64,000 nt of DNA from Blasia pusilla (taxonomy: Eukaryota > Marchantiophyta > Marchantiopsida > Blasiales), in contig CM114271.1 of the NCBI GenBank assembly GCA_050084515.1, positions 32,116,001-32,180,000 of the forward strand, written 5' to 3'. Below are positions 19,656-30,283 of this stretch, in pieces. The notes beneath the pieces were generated by a model that saw only the letters and a list, made by a program, of their open reading frames with translations, did no database searches and was not told the DNA's origin. Numbering within the stretch: position 1 is the stretch's first letter; each line of letters begins with the position of its first letter. The position numbers were made by a program, and so were the translations under genes.

Positions 19656-20106
19656 GTGAGTTCACTATTTTGTCTTGTCAAGCTCACACTGAGAATTGTT
19701 TGTAAAGTTGTAGCTCAGGGTGAGAAGCGTGGGAATTATATGGATTTCAAACCCAAGAAACCAAGCAAGTTGTCGGATGCGACGGGTTGCCCGAGTGTGC
19801 AACCCGACGGAAACCGACGGGTTGCATTTAGATTTTTGGTGCAACCCGAGTGTGCAACCCGAGTGTGCAACCCGTCGAGACCCGACGGGTCATAGAGTCG
19901 TTCATGGGATGCATCGGCCTTGCAACCCGTCTGGTTCCGACGGGTTGCAGTAGGTGGGTTTAAGGTTACAACACGTCGGGACCCGACGGGTCGCAGAGTC
20001 GTTCATGGGATGCCTCGGGCCTACAACCCATCTGGTTCCGACAGGTTGCTTATTTCTTTGACTCCTGAGTTATTTTCGTTCCCTTCTAACATTGCCGTCG
20101 TTGCAG
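19656..20106 (+). repeat. Transposase intron, second copy, with palindromes
   Basis: 451-bp intron with the same splice sites as the first copy. It carries fewer palindromes: units around 19780-19830, 19870-19895, 19920-19948 and 19970-19995. Length and palindrome number differ from the 544-bp homologue, so the array changes by gain or loss of units. Confidence 0.75.
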
Positions 20107-21510
20107 GGATTGAACGTTCATGAAAATGCCCTCTGCCCCAACACAAGTGGAGCAGAAAGTGTTCATTCCTCTTGGAGGTCGTCACAAGCATGCCAACGAA
20201 TTTCACTTGTGGAGGCATGCCAACAAGACCAGGCAAGAGCAATGCTACAGTCTGCAGCATCCCATATCTTCCTCACAAAAGGCATAACAAAAGGAAAGGG
20301 GCCGTCGATCTACGAGCTCTATGTCAGGGCGGCTGTGAGATCTGGTGATGAAAAAATGTATGTGGAAGCCTTCAACCGGTGCGTAGCTGGAACTCCACTC
20401 GAGCAAGACGTACACATTGGTGGGGATATTCGTGGGCGGGTTTCAAGACGTCCCATACAGATGGTGGTAGAGCAGTCCGAACGAGACTCGTGGAGACCAG
20501 ATAAGTATCTTGACTTCAGGCAGGTGAAGAGGCAGCATCGAGGAACGAATCCGGTGATTGATTTGGATGAGGAAATTACACCGCCCAGGTATTCGGGGAC
20601 CCCGGACCCGTCCCAAATCCGTGATGGAGTTACTTCTCCAAAATCAGTGAATGTTTTATTTCAAAAGCCCTCCGTTGCTGGAAGTTCGCAACATCCTGTC
20701 ACTGGGGTGGTTCAACAATATGGGATTCCGGTAATGGAGGTGGATTGCAACCTAAAACGGTGGCATATATCTCGGAGCAACCCAAGACGTGGACCCACCT
20801 GCAGGGCAGGATCTGATGGCATTAGGAGAGCATGCGGCACTTTCCTAAATAAGAACTGTACAAGGATTGGACGACCACTGCCTGGGTTTTGGGGACTCAA
20901 AACCTTTGATCGTTTCACGAGGACCAGGGATCAATTGAAGTACTTCTTCTGCCCAAATGAATCTTGCGCTTTCCGGAAGTCTTATCCGGCTGCCATTGGA
21001 GCTCCCGGGAATACCCCCATGATTTGGCCAATCGCCGTAGGTACGAACTGCACTCAAGATGAAGTGGACAATCTTACAAGTGCCGGTTTCAGACTCGTAG
21101 ACGGGGGAAGTTCGGAGCATGTTTGCATTACAGAGACCTTCGCATTTTGTATTCAACCCAAGATTGATGTCAACATGTACCCGGAGAAGGTGGATGATCT
21201 CAATCCATTGTTTCTGTTTGAGTCTAGAAATGGGGTGAAGAGAAACAGAATGTGCAGGCCAACGGTGGAGAGAGCAAAGCGAATTGCAGCAGCTCAGGAG
21301 GCAAAAATGGAGATCATCGCCACAAAAGATGTCTTGAGTGGCAATGGAATAGGAAGGATGTATTGGGTCAGGAACAACACTGTAAATTCAAGTGTCAAAG
21401 GGGTGTATGTGGTGCACATCTGCTGCTTTCCCACATGTTCATGTGATGACTTTGTCCAAAGAGAGACAAGTGGCAAAAGGTATTTTCCTTGTAAGCACAT
21501 GTACTATGTA

Positions 21511-21897
21511 ATGGTAAATGGTAAATGGTAAATACATCAAGCCCGTGGGACCCAAAGGGTCAAAAGGCTGAAAAACACATTACAAGTCATTCATGCACTG
21601 ACCCTGAAAAATATCGTTAAGACCTTCTCCTAGCTACAACCTTGAGCACTTGAGCGATGAATAATGACGTCCCTAATATAACAACCTAAATCATACAGCA
21701 CTAGCTGTAGTAAAGAATAGAAATTCTCCACATCTATTTTATGAGCTAGTCTAATCTCTTCATACCTTGGACATGTAACAAACACATGCTCTTCATCCTC
21801 AATATTTTCTTCGTCACATAACCTACAAATTCGTTCACTTCTATCAATTTAAAACCATCGTCCTTCCTCAATTCCTAGCCTATGTGACCCAGTTCTA
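21511..21897 (-). mobile_element. 5'-truncated LINE end inserted in the SWIM exon
   Basis: Begins with the reverse complement of the LINE tail (ATGGTAAATGGTAAATGG), then the 3' UTR and ORF2 C-terminus on the minus strand. It ends at a sequence matching position ~46170 of the good LINE copy. It sits just after the codons for CKHMYYV and disrupts the C-terminal exon of the second M transposase. The target duplication is short and imperfect. Confidence 0.8.
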
Positions 21898-22428
21898 CAT
21901 GTTGCTGGTAGTTTTAAGAGAGTCGGAGGTAGGAGTAGGAATCCACCAACCAATTCTGTCCCTCAAAGAAGTTTAAAGTATTTTAAACAAACCACTTTGA
22001 GGATGCAAAATGAGGTTTTAGATTGTACTTTTATTTTTTTCTCAACTTTCACTTTGAGCTTGAACTCTATTCAGCCCCGGGCAAATGACAGATTTTTTCC
22101 ACACCTTGGATGGAAAAAGTGATTGGTTCCACACTTATGATTCCACTCTTTTCAGTTTTCTAAATTTTGAGCAATTTGCAACTCGTCGGACTCAGAGGGG
22201 TTGCCAAAATATGGAAGAGGAAAAAAAAACTATGGGACTGCTTAATATATGAACAAAAAAGTGCAACAAATTCAAACAAAAATTTTCCTCTCTTCAACCC
22301 AACAGAAACTCTCTTCAAAAAAAAGTATCTATTTCGGTTGAAGGTAGTTTCCTCTCTCCTCTCTCCTCTCTCCTCTCTTCCTCTCTCCTCTCTCCTCTCT
22401 TCCTCTCTTCCTCTCCTCTTACCGCACC

Positions 22429-24086
22429 TCATCCATGTCGTCACGTCCACGAGTTGGACCATTGCCTACAGGGTCTGTACAGGCATTGGCTGGGGGCGAG
22501 ACGAGGAGAGATAGGCACCCATGGACTTCCTGGGACGTCGTTCGAGCAGAGAGTGCGAAGGCGGCTAGAGTAGCACATGTTCATTTTTTGGATGTGGAGC
22601 ATGCTGTAGGAGGTTAGAGTGGAGTGGCTGTTGCGGAGGTGGCTAGGATTGCTACATAGCAACAAAAGCCGGAGGTTGCGTCCTCTCCGAGTGAGGTCAC
22701 GATGGAGACTTGGGAGCCTGTGATAGGTCTCAAGTTGATAGGAGGAGAGCGACGGCGAGTTCATAGGTTTCTGAGAGGGCATGTCAGTTGTTTTGCCTTC
22801 AGTATGAGAGACTTGGGTACGCTGAAGGGTCCCGGGATACGGATTGAGTTGGCTAGTGATACGCCGATCTTTCGTCGACCCTACAGGTATTCTGATATGG
22901 AGCGAGCCTTGATTCAGAGCAGGAGTCAGGACTTGTTGGAGGCAGGACTTGTGGAGTTATCACATGGGGAGTATGCATCTGCCACAGTCATGCCGGCGAA
23001 GAAGGATATGTATGGCAATTGGACGGATAGGCGGATGTGTGGAGATTACCGTCCTATCAACCGACAGACGAGGTCAGATCGGTATGCCATGCCTACTCCT
23101 GAGGAGATCTTTGATGCGGTAGGGCATGCAAAGATCTTCAGTACTTTAGATCTCCGTGCTGGCTATCATCAGCTTCCTATCAGGTTGGAGGACAGGGAGA
23201 AGACAACATTCTGGGGGATAAATTGGTTCGGGAGAGATTTCTTGTATCAGTAGCGGTTCTTACCATTTGGGTTGAAGAACGCGCCTGCGGAGTTTCAGAG
23301 AGTGATGGATAGGATTCTGGCTGGCTTGGATTTTGTACGATGTTACATAGATGATATTCTTATCTTCAGTTCCACGGTTGAGGAGCATGAGCGACACTTG
23401 GAGGAGGTGTTTCGGCGATTGCAGTTACATGGACTGAAGTTACATCCAGGCAAGTGCAGATTCTTTCAGGAGCAGATTGAGTACTTGGGACACACCATAT
23501 ACCCGAGTGGGTTAGGCGTTCAGCAGACAAAGGTAGAGGCTATTGCGCAGATTCCACACCCTACAGATGTGAGTCGAGTCCGAGCATTTCTTGGACTGGA
23601 AAACTTCTATCGACGGCATGTCAAGGGTTTTAGTGCGATCGCAAAGTCTTCGACCTTGTTGACGAGACTTGATCAGGTGTGGTTGTGGGGAGATGATCAG
23701 GAGCGAGCATTTCAGGAGCTCAAGGACAGGTTGACGTCCTCACCCATTTTAGAGAGACCGGTTAGGGGTCGCCCATTCCAGTTACATACGGATTGGAGCA
23801 TGTTGGGTCTAGGAGCAGTGCTTACTCAGAGGGATGACGAGGAGAGGGAGTTTTTGTGGCTTACGCGAGCCGATCGAACAACATTGCAGAGGCGAAGTAC
23901 AACTCCTACGAGGGAGAGTGCTTGGCTGCAGTGTGGGCCGTGGCACATTTTAGGTGCTATTTATTTGGCAACCCTTTCACACTTATCACTGATCATCAGC
24001 CGTTGAGGTGGTTGATGGAGTCCGACAAGCTTACGAGAAAGCTTGCCAGGTGGGCTCTATTACTACAAGAGTATGAGTTTGAGGTG
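22429..24086 (+). pseudogene. Ty3-B reverse transcriptase and RNase H
   Basis: After a linker, the RT frame starts near 22700: FRRPYRYSDMERALIQ, GDYRPINRQT, AKIFSTLDLRAGYHQLPI, then a TAG stop at 23251-23253. It continues in frame as LPFGLKNAPAEFQRVMD and CYIDDILIF (YIDD at 23344-23355). RNase H begins FQLHTDWSMLGLGAVLTQ. A frameshift near 23850 moves it to the frame with YASRSNNIAEAKYN and ALLLQEYEFEV. At that point a solo LTR interrupts, and the protein continues at 25295 (VVHRPSRLNQDADGLSH). Ty3/gypsy affinity is clear from the RT motifs; non-functional. Confidence 0.85.
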
Positions 24087-25289
24087 TGTAATGTCTAAGT
24101 GTTTCTTATTTACAGTCAATTGTAGAGTTCGATCCCCAGAAGGATCATTGTTGGATGAAAAGAGAGTATAAAGTGATGATTATGTTGTAAAAGTGTAATT
24201 GATTATGTAATTCAAATGTAATATTCCAGTAACATCTTCCGATCCCTTTTTAGTACCTATGTTTTCTTCTTCAATTCTCTCGAGTGGAGTTTAAAGTACG
24301 CTCAGGTAATTTGTTCTCTCGACATCTCGGAACCTCACAGAGACCTCAAGAATAAAGTTGGCTTCTCCTACTTTCGGAACTCAATCCGTCGGGGCAGGTT
24401 ACTCTCTGTCAAACAGATTTCATACAACTTTATGTTGATTATTCCATTGATGAGAAAGGTTAGCCTGATTCACTCTTCACTCGGCAGACCCAAAAAGAAT
24501 ATTCAGACATAAGCATCGCACATCAGAATGAATGAATGAATGCTTTACTACTCCATCAAGAATTGGAAGACTTCAAAGTATATACAAGCTCGAGAGGGTA
24601 CAACTCTCTTGCTCGGACCATTCCTACAGCATAAGGACGTCATGAGCGAATGATCATCATAGCTTCTGTCCTGTTTCTTAAATATTCTCGAGAGTAGGAG
24701 CGTTTCTATGATCCGAAGCGTTCTTGATGAAGTTGGTGTCTCTTCAATATCTGTAACTACCTAGATCTATGGTTCTCTTAGCTTTTCCTACGATCCCTAT
24801 GAATCCGCGGTACAAAACTGTTCTAACTACCAATTTGATACAAAGGGTCGCGCCCTTTCCTAGTCTAATTGTTTAAACTATGTGTCGGTTCGAATCACAA
24901 TCATGCTGAGCTTCGCTGCGCTAAATTTCCGGAGGACGAAGTTCTTCACTCTTCTTCGTGCTTCGTGCTTCGCTCTTCGCTCTTCGTGCTTCGTGCTTCG
25001 TGCTTCGGTCAAGAGCGAGGTACTTCGTATATAGAGCTTCGTTGAGCTTCGTTAGACTTTGTTAAGCTTCGCTGAGCCTCGCTTTGATCCTTTATACTTC
25101 TTTACAGCTTTTGATTCTCCTCTAAGGCAAATCCTTGATCTTCCATCTCTCTGCCTTGTCTTAGGAGCTTGGTGATTCACTTATTCTTTTTCATAATAAT
25201 AAATAATCATAATCAAAATCATAATATACAAGAGTCTTCGTTGAATAAAAAGATATATTCTTCAAGATTACAAAATTGTAGGTATCACA
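24087..25289. mobile_element. Solo LTR of an unrelated LTR retrotransposon
   Basis: 1,203 bp, beginning TGTAATGTCT and ending GTATCACA. It is flanked by a perfect 5-bp duplication AGGTG (24082-24086 and 25290-25294) that restores the Ty3-B RNase H/integrase junction when removed. It contains a GCTTCGTGCTTCG-rich patch near 24950-25080. No protein motif. Family unknown; the ends and duplication length indicate an LTR integrase product left by LTR-LTR recombination. Confidence 0.8.
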
Positions 25290-25294
25290 AGGTG

Positions 25295-26986
25295 GTTCAT
25301 AGGCCAAGTCGGCTGAACCAGGATGCGGATGGGTTGAGTCATAACCCATGTCCGAGTCAGAGAGACGTCACGGGAGCTCGATGGCACGGAGAGAGTGATG
25401 AGGAGATGGTGCCCGGTTGGCATGCATCTGCCTATCTTTGTTGGTTGAGTATGGCAGGTCAGCCACAGGTGATGACTCCAGTGGTGGGATTGGATGATGA
25501 GTCTTTGGATCCGGAGGTTAGTGAGGAGGCGACAGGTGATCGTGATATCCATGACGACGTGGAGGTTGTGGAGTTCTTGCGCACTGGCGTCATTGCGAGT
25601 ATAGTGAGTGCTAGGGAGCGGGATCGGATCCTACAGAGAGCCAAGAGTTTGAGGTGGGAGGGGACTCACATTTTGCCGGTATGGGGAGATGGTAGGATAC
25701 GAGTGGTACCTCATCCTTCCCAGCGAGCACATGTAGTGCGACATGCCCATGAGGAGTTGGGACATTTCGGAGTAAAGCGTACTTACAACTTACTCCAGGT
25801 TCAGTATTGGTGGCGCGGCATGCATACTGGGGTACAGCAATTTGTGGCCAGATGTATGGTATGTGACAGAGTGCGAGCATCCTTCAATGCTCCCACTCCG
25901 CAGTTACATCCTTTGCCGATTATGGGTTTAGGTTATCGGTGGAGTTTAGACTTTGCGAGACCTTTGCCATTGACAAGGCGTCATCATAGGTACGTGTTGG
26001 TCATGGTGGAGGATTTATCCAAGTGGATAGAGTTGGTGGCACTACCAGACAAGGCGAGCGAGGGAACAGCTTATGTGTTTCTAGATCGTATGCTTAGTCA
26101 CTTTGGTGCACCGGCAGAGGTGTTGACTGACCAGGGTACCGAGTTCAAGGAAGAGTTCCAGGCCTTGTGTGATCAGGCGCTAATAGATCATCGCACCACG
26201 TCCAGGGATCATCCTGAGGCGGATGGATTGGCGGAGAGAGTGGTACAGACGGTGAAGAGAGGATTGCGCAAGTATGGCTTACAGCGGGGATAGTTGAGGG
26301 AGTGGGACCTACAGTTGCCATGGTTGGCTATGGGTTATCGCTTTAGTCGGCAGGCATCCTTGGCGTCATTTTCACCGTACTTTTTGCTCTTTGGGAGAGA
26401 GCCTGATTTACTTGCAGCAATTCAACGTGACATGGCGGAGGTGTTAGATCTTGATGATCCAGATGTGTGGGTGCAAGCATGTTCTCAGAGGGCAGAAGTT
26501 TTTCGTAGAGTTATGCCTATGGCCTTTGAGAACTTAGCTATTGCCCAGCATAGAGATACATTGAGGTACGCGACCATTCGTGGAGGAGGTTATCGTCCAG
26601 GGATTAGGAGGTTTCATCCTGGAGATTACGTGTATTTACAGCAGGCGGCACCTACAACGCTAGATGTCACTGCAGGGCGCACGATCCTACGTGTGCGCGA
26701 GGTATTACCGACCGGAGTTCTCATGTTGGAGGGACGGGATGGTATGGTTTGGAAGGATCATGTGCGCAATTGTGCGCCATGTCATCTTCCGAACATAGAT
26801 GGGACGGTGGATCCGAGCTTGGCAGTGGTACCTGCAGGCTTGAGGTGTATGTTGTGCGGATCTGCGAGGGGTGCAGCCACCATGTTGGTATGTGATGGTT
26901 GTTTTCGAGGGTGGCATATGTCATGTCTGACCCCCCCTCTTGATGTGGTTCCCACGGGACGATGGATGTGTCCGAGATGTGTATAG
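25295..26986 (+). pseudogene. Ty3-B integrase with C-terminal PHD finger
   Basis: RNase H/integrase linker VVHRPSRLNQDADGLSH; zinc region HAHEELGHFGVKRTYN...CMVCDRV; catalytic words SLDFARPLPL, LTDQGTEFKEEF and HPEADGLAERVVQTV. A TAG at 26291-26293 interrupts, then the frame continues to 26986 (PWLAMGYRFSRQASLASFSPY, FHPGDYVYL). The C-terminus is a C4HC3 PHD finger: CMLCG, LVCDGCFRGWHMSC, then RWMCPRC (from 26846). PHD fingers read histone H3 tails, so this probably replaces the chromodomain as a targeting module (inference). Confidence 0.85.
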
Positions 26987-27044
26987 GGTAGTAGGTCATG
27001 TTAGAGAGATGTGATATTTTCTATCTGGAGTTAGGGGAATCCAA

Positions 27045-27062
27045 CTGCCAGCTAGGGGGGCG
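27045..27062 (+). promoter_or_regulatory. Ty3-B polypurine tract candidate
   Basis: GCCAGCTAGGGGGGCGG lies directly before the sequence TTGTGTGATCTCC that starts the first copy of repeat block x (27063). Its position suggests that second-strand priming occurs before block x rather than before TGTCACATC at 27205. Confidence 0.45.
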
Positions 27063-27821
27063 GTTGTGTGATCTCCATGTATATGTATGAGTTGATTTTT
27101 GTACATGTTTGGATCGACCCGTGTGTGGGGAAGATCGGTGTTGTGTGGTGTAGATGTGACGAGCGATGAATGTTGTGTAGCGATATGTATCGCCACATAC
27201 AATTTGTCACATCTGGGTAGCCGATAGGTCGACATCTATCGTGGATAGGGCGTAGGAGCTAGCGGACTATCTTGAGTGTAACTTTGTCCCACAGTGTCGG
27301 ATGAGGTTGAGGATAGGTCCATTGTGTCAGGAACGTTGTTTCTGACGAATTTCATGTTGAGGTCTTTTACAGCCGGGTGACTTGTTGACCAGGTCACCTG
27401 CCCCTGGTAACCTGTGCGCGTAGGTTACCAAGGGAAGGGCTATTTTTAGGGGAAGAGCCTTTTGGCTCTTCCCAACCTATATAAGAGAGGAAGATGGCTT
27501 TCCTGAGCCATCTTTCTCATGTTGGGCCGTTGGAGCAACTCCCTTGTATGTGTGTGAGCTAGGACTAGGGTGCTAGCGTCCGGATTCCTTGATAGCACAG
27601 GGTGGACGAGGCTCGATATGCCGATGTAGATTGAGGAGTGGAGTTTTAGGCCGGATGTGCCTTTTTTACTACTCTTTATTTTTGTTGTGTGATCTCCATG
27701 TATATGTATGAGTTGATTTTTGTACATGTGTGGATCGACCCGTGTGTGGGGAAGATCGGTGTTGAGTGGTGTAGATGTGACGAGCGATGTATGTTGTGTA
27801 GCGATATGTATGCGCACGACA
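27063..27821 (+). repeat. Ty3-B right terminal repeat region (blocks x-y-x)
   Basis: Block x (GTGTGATCTCCATGTATATG to GATATGTAT) occurs at about 27063-27200 and again at 27683-27815. Block y (TGTCACATCTGGG to CTCTTTATTTTT) lies between, at 27205-27682, and is also the left LTR at 14769-15222. The right boundary GCACGACA is followed by the CAGT duplicate and LINE sequence. Confidence 0.7.
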
Positions 27822-27825
27822 CAGT

Positions 27826-28390
27826 ATCACGTTGAGTTTGATCAAGAAACTTAACTAGAATGGCACGAGGTTGTGTTCCCGTTTCCCCAATACGGAAAGC
27901 TTGAGCCAAGCTCGGTTGTGAACATGAAGTGTATCAACCAAGACTTGGTGACAACACTCTTCATCTCTTTGCTCTTTGTATCCTACAAACCTGAGATTCT
28001 CACATTCTTTCTATGGGAAAATTGGTTTTCCTTTTCTATCTCTTGCTCTTGACAGAAAGAGATATAAGCAACCTTTGTAGCTTCAACATAAGATTTCATT
28101 TTCACTTCTAAAGTTTCAACAACCTCATGCAATCGTGAACCATTGGGAGTAGTCGCTTATGATGATGCCTCCTCTTGAACATCCGCAATAGATTTGAAAA
28201 GATCCAACATCACGCTAGAGCTATCTTTCAACACTTTCTTCAAAACCTCTTGCGTTGCGTTTAACTGGATTTGAATATGTGCAAGGTTCAATTCAGAAGT
28301 TTGTACCTTGAATTCTTGTCGAAGCTCTTTCAATTCATGCAAGACCACTTACACTAGATTCAAGATTTCGTCTTGAGAAGTCATCATGTA
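27826..28390 (-). pseudogene. LINE-b ORF1 (N-terminal part)
   Basis: Minus strand, frame pieces from MTSQDEILNLVQVVLHELKE through LNLAHIQIQLNATQEVLKKV. Then come stops and shifts until the RRM-like part, which ends near TQRDTV at the Ty3-B insertion. Completes the LINE whose other parts lie at 14299-14768 and 960-1470. Confidence 0.75.
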
Positions 28391-28990
28391 GTCAACTTCA
28401 CTTCATCCCAAATATTGCGCGATCTTGAATCAAGTATTACCGAATCTCCAACACCACACAACTTGTGCTCTAGAAGTTGGTTGTACTTGAAATTGACAAA
28501 ACTAGGGAGCCTCTTGATATTCCACGTTTTCTGAAAATTTCACTTTCATGTGATATTCTTTATGAAAGATATGGCCTCTGCAAGTTTCAGATCTGAAATC
28601 CTCAAATCTAGAAGAGTAGAAACTCAAATCTCTCACAACTTTGTTTGTGTAGCTTGGATGTGCTTGAGATTTTCAGGGCTAGGGCACCTCCTTACACGCC
28701 ACATTTTCTCAAAATATCAGCTTCATATGACACTCCAATTGAAAGATATGGCCTCTGTAAGATTCAGATGTGGAACCTCAAATCTCGAAGAGTAGAGACT
28801 CAAATCTCTCACAACTTTGTCTATGCTACTTGGTTGTAATTGCAATTTTTAGAGCTAAGGACCCTTGTTACACTCCACGTGTTCTAGAAATTTCAGCATC
28901 ATAAGACATTGTACTTGAAAGATAAGGCCTCCGCAAGATTCAGATCTGAGATCCTCAAATCTAGAAGAGTAGAAACTCAAATCTCTCAAA
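28391..28990 (-). repeat. LINE-b 5' leader: unique part plus tandem monomers
   Basis: 28391-28530 is the conserved leader immediately 5' of ORF1 (also at 41936-42005, 47405-47485 and 55400-55495). It is followed, in the 5' direction of the LINE, by about two and a half ~177-bp monomers (landmarks AAGATATGGCCTCTG near 28565 and 28743, and GATAAGGCCTCCGCAAG near 28921). Confidence 0.75.
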
Positions 28991-29004
28991 ACTTCATCTT
29001 TGTA

Positions 29005-30283
29005 ACTCAAGCTAGTGAAGGTGTCAAGCTTGGAGACTTTGTCATCAAAACTCTATTGTATGTACATGATATCATATTACTAGCACGTGATGGCATTAGT
29101 TTACAAAAACACTTCGACACTTTGGCAAGATTTTGTACCCAAAATCAGATGGAGGTTAATATGGAGAAGTCTAAAGTCATTATAGTAGGTACTAGATCCA
29201 AGTTCTCATTCTTTTACAAAGGTCTATAATTAGAACAAGTGAAGAGTTACAAATATCTAGGCATTGATTTCTCTCATGACTATAGTTGGGCACTTTGCGT
29301 GCAAAAGAAAGTAGAAGTTGGTTACAAAGCTCTATATTCATTTTTAAATCGGTGTGGAAGAGCTCATCTTGTGTCTTGGGGTCTTAAGAAGTTCTTATTT
29401 AGGAGCTTAGTATTGCGGATGGTTTGGGGCCCTAGTTATAAGAAGACAAGTTGGGAGCGCGTGGAGAGGGTGCAAAAGATCTTTCTACAAGAAGAGTTGG
29501 GTGTAAGAAACCAAACTCCTTATGTTTTTCTTTGTGGAAACAAGTGATCTTCCTCTAGAGGTTGAAGCACTTTACTTGACCATCACTTATATCGCAAGGG
29601 TGAGATCTCTTGATGTTTCTCGCCTCCCTCATCAAGCTTTGCGAGCCACACATTCCATAGGGTGGATTGCGGATGTGGTGACTTGGTCTTCAAAGTGGAA
29701 TGTGGCGGAACGGGATTGGGACTTAAAATCGATGGCACTCCGCGAGCATCTACACAAGCAATTTCTCAACTTCATTTGGAGCAGCGCAGGCACAAAAATG
29801 GAGTTTTATCAACTTCGTGTTAATCCTATGTTTGTATATTGTGAACAAGGATACCTTCTTGCGGGGATCTCTACGTTCTTACGTCATATTATCGCACGGC
29901 ATAGAAATGGGTCTCATAGGGTAGGAATTGAAGAAGGACGATGGCTTCATACTGATAGAAGTGAACAAATTTATAGGATATGTGATGGAGAAAGTATCGA
30001 GGATGAAGAGCATGTGTTTGTTACATGTTCAAGGTATTAAAAGATTATACTAGCTCATAAAATAGATGTGGAGAATTTCTATTCTTTACTATAGCTAGTG
30101 CCTTATGATTTAGATTGTTATATTAGGGATGTCATTATTCATCGCTCAAGTGCTTCTAGGAAAAAGCTAGGAGAAGGTCTTTAGGATCTTTTTCCGCATC
30201 AGTGAATGAATGACTTGTAATGTGTTTTTTAGCCTTTTGACCCTTTGGGTCCCACGGACTTGATCTATTTACCATTTACCATG
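29005..30283 (+). pseudogene. LINE-c: ORF2 RT C-terminal part and 3' end
   Basis: Starts inside the RT palm (GVKLGDFVIKTLLYVHDIILLARDG; the catalytic YADD box is changed to YVHD). It continues through QVKSYKYLGIDFSHDYSWAL and KIFLQEELGVRNQTP to the C-terminal zinc motif ICDGESIEDEEHVFVTC. The 3' UTR runs to the TTTACCATTTACCAT tail ending at 30283. Stops near 29227 and 29545. It is head-to-head with LINE-b. Confidence 0.8.

Larger units (their letters stand above)
19620..21973 (+). pseudogene. MULE transposase, second copy (partial)
   Basis: The exon end at 19620-19655 (MRQWGNFMRQ) is followed by the intron 19656-20106 and the exon from 20107. The exon reads openly through NTSGAESVHSSW, KYFFCPNESCAFRK and the SWIM finger CSC...CKHMYYV to about 21510. 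Here a LINE end interrupts it, and the tail LLAVVL-like frame resumes near 21900, stopping just after LSLKEV. Compared with the first copy it lacks the extra base that breaks the frame near 2520. It also lacks a duplicated 21-bp LNPLILFD segment, so it is the better template for this half of the protein. Confidence 0.8.
19620..22428 (+). mobile_element. Element M, second copy (3' half only)
   Basis: Plus-strand copy of the transposase 3' half, its intron, the 3' non-coding region and the terminus. The end CCTCTTACCGCACC (to 22428) is the exact complement of the first copy's left end. The upstream half lies beyond the truncated Ty3-A insertion and is missing. The DNA after 22428 begins TCATCCATG, the expected position of a 9-bp target duplicate whose partner is lost. 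Confidence 0.8.
14769..27821 (+). mobile_element. Ty3-B: nested Ty3/gypsy element with PHD-finger integrase
   Basis: The termini are TGTC (14769) and GACA (27821), flanked by a CAGT duplication inside one LINE ORF1. Sequence 14769-15222 matches 27205-27682, giving the terminal repeats. The coding parts are RT/RNase H at 22429-24086 and integrase plus PHD finger at 25295-26986. Between the left repeat and the RT lie foreign DNA (a truncated Ty3-A element and a partial copy of M), and no recognisable gag or protease was found. The interior has therefore been heavily rearranged or deleted, or the assembly is joined there. Confidence 0.65.

Noticed and set aside
22160-22514. Coding frames over the purine/pyrimidine tracts at the M terminus
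   Set aside because: Low-complexity CTCTCTTCC translation at the terminal repeat; the same happens at 1350-1704.
27844-27909. Separate gene reading MAQAFRIGETGTQPRAI (minus)
   Set aside because: It is part of LINE-b ORF1 (compare FAQAFRIGKTRTQPCAI at 42494), not an independent gene.
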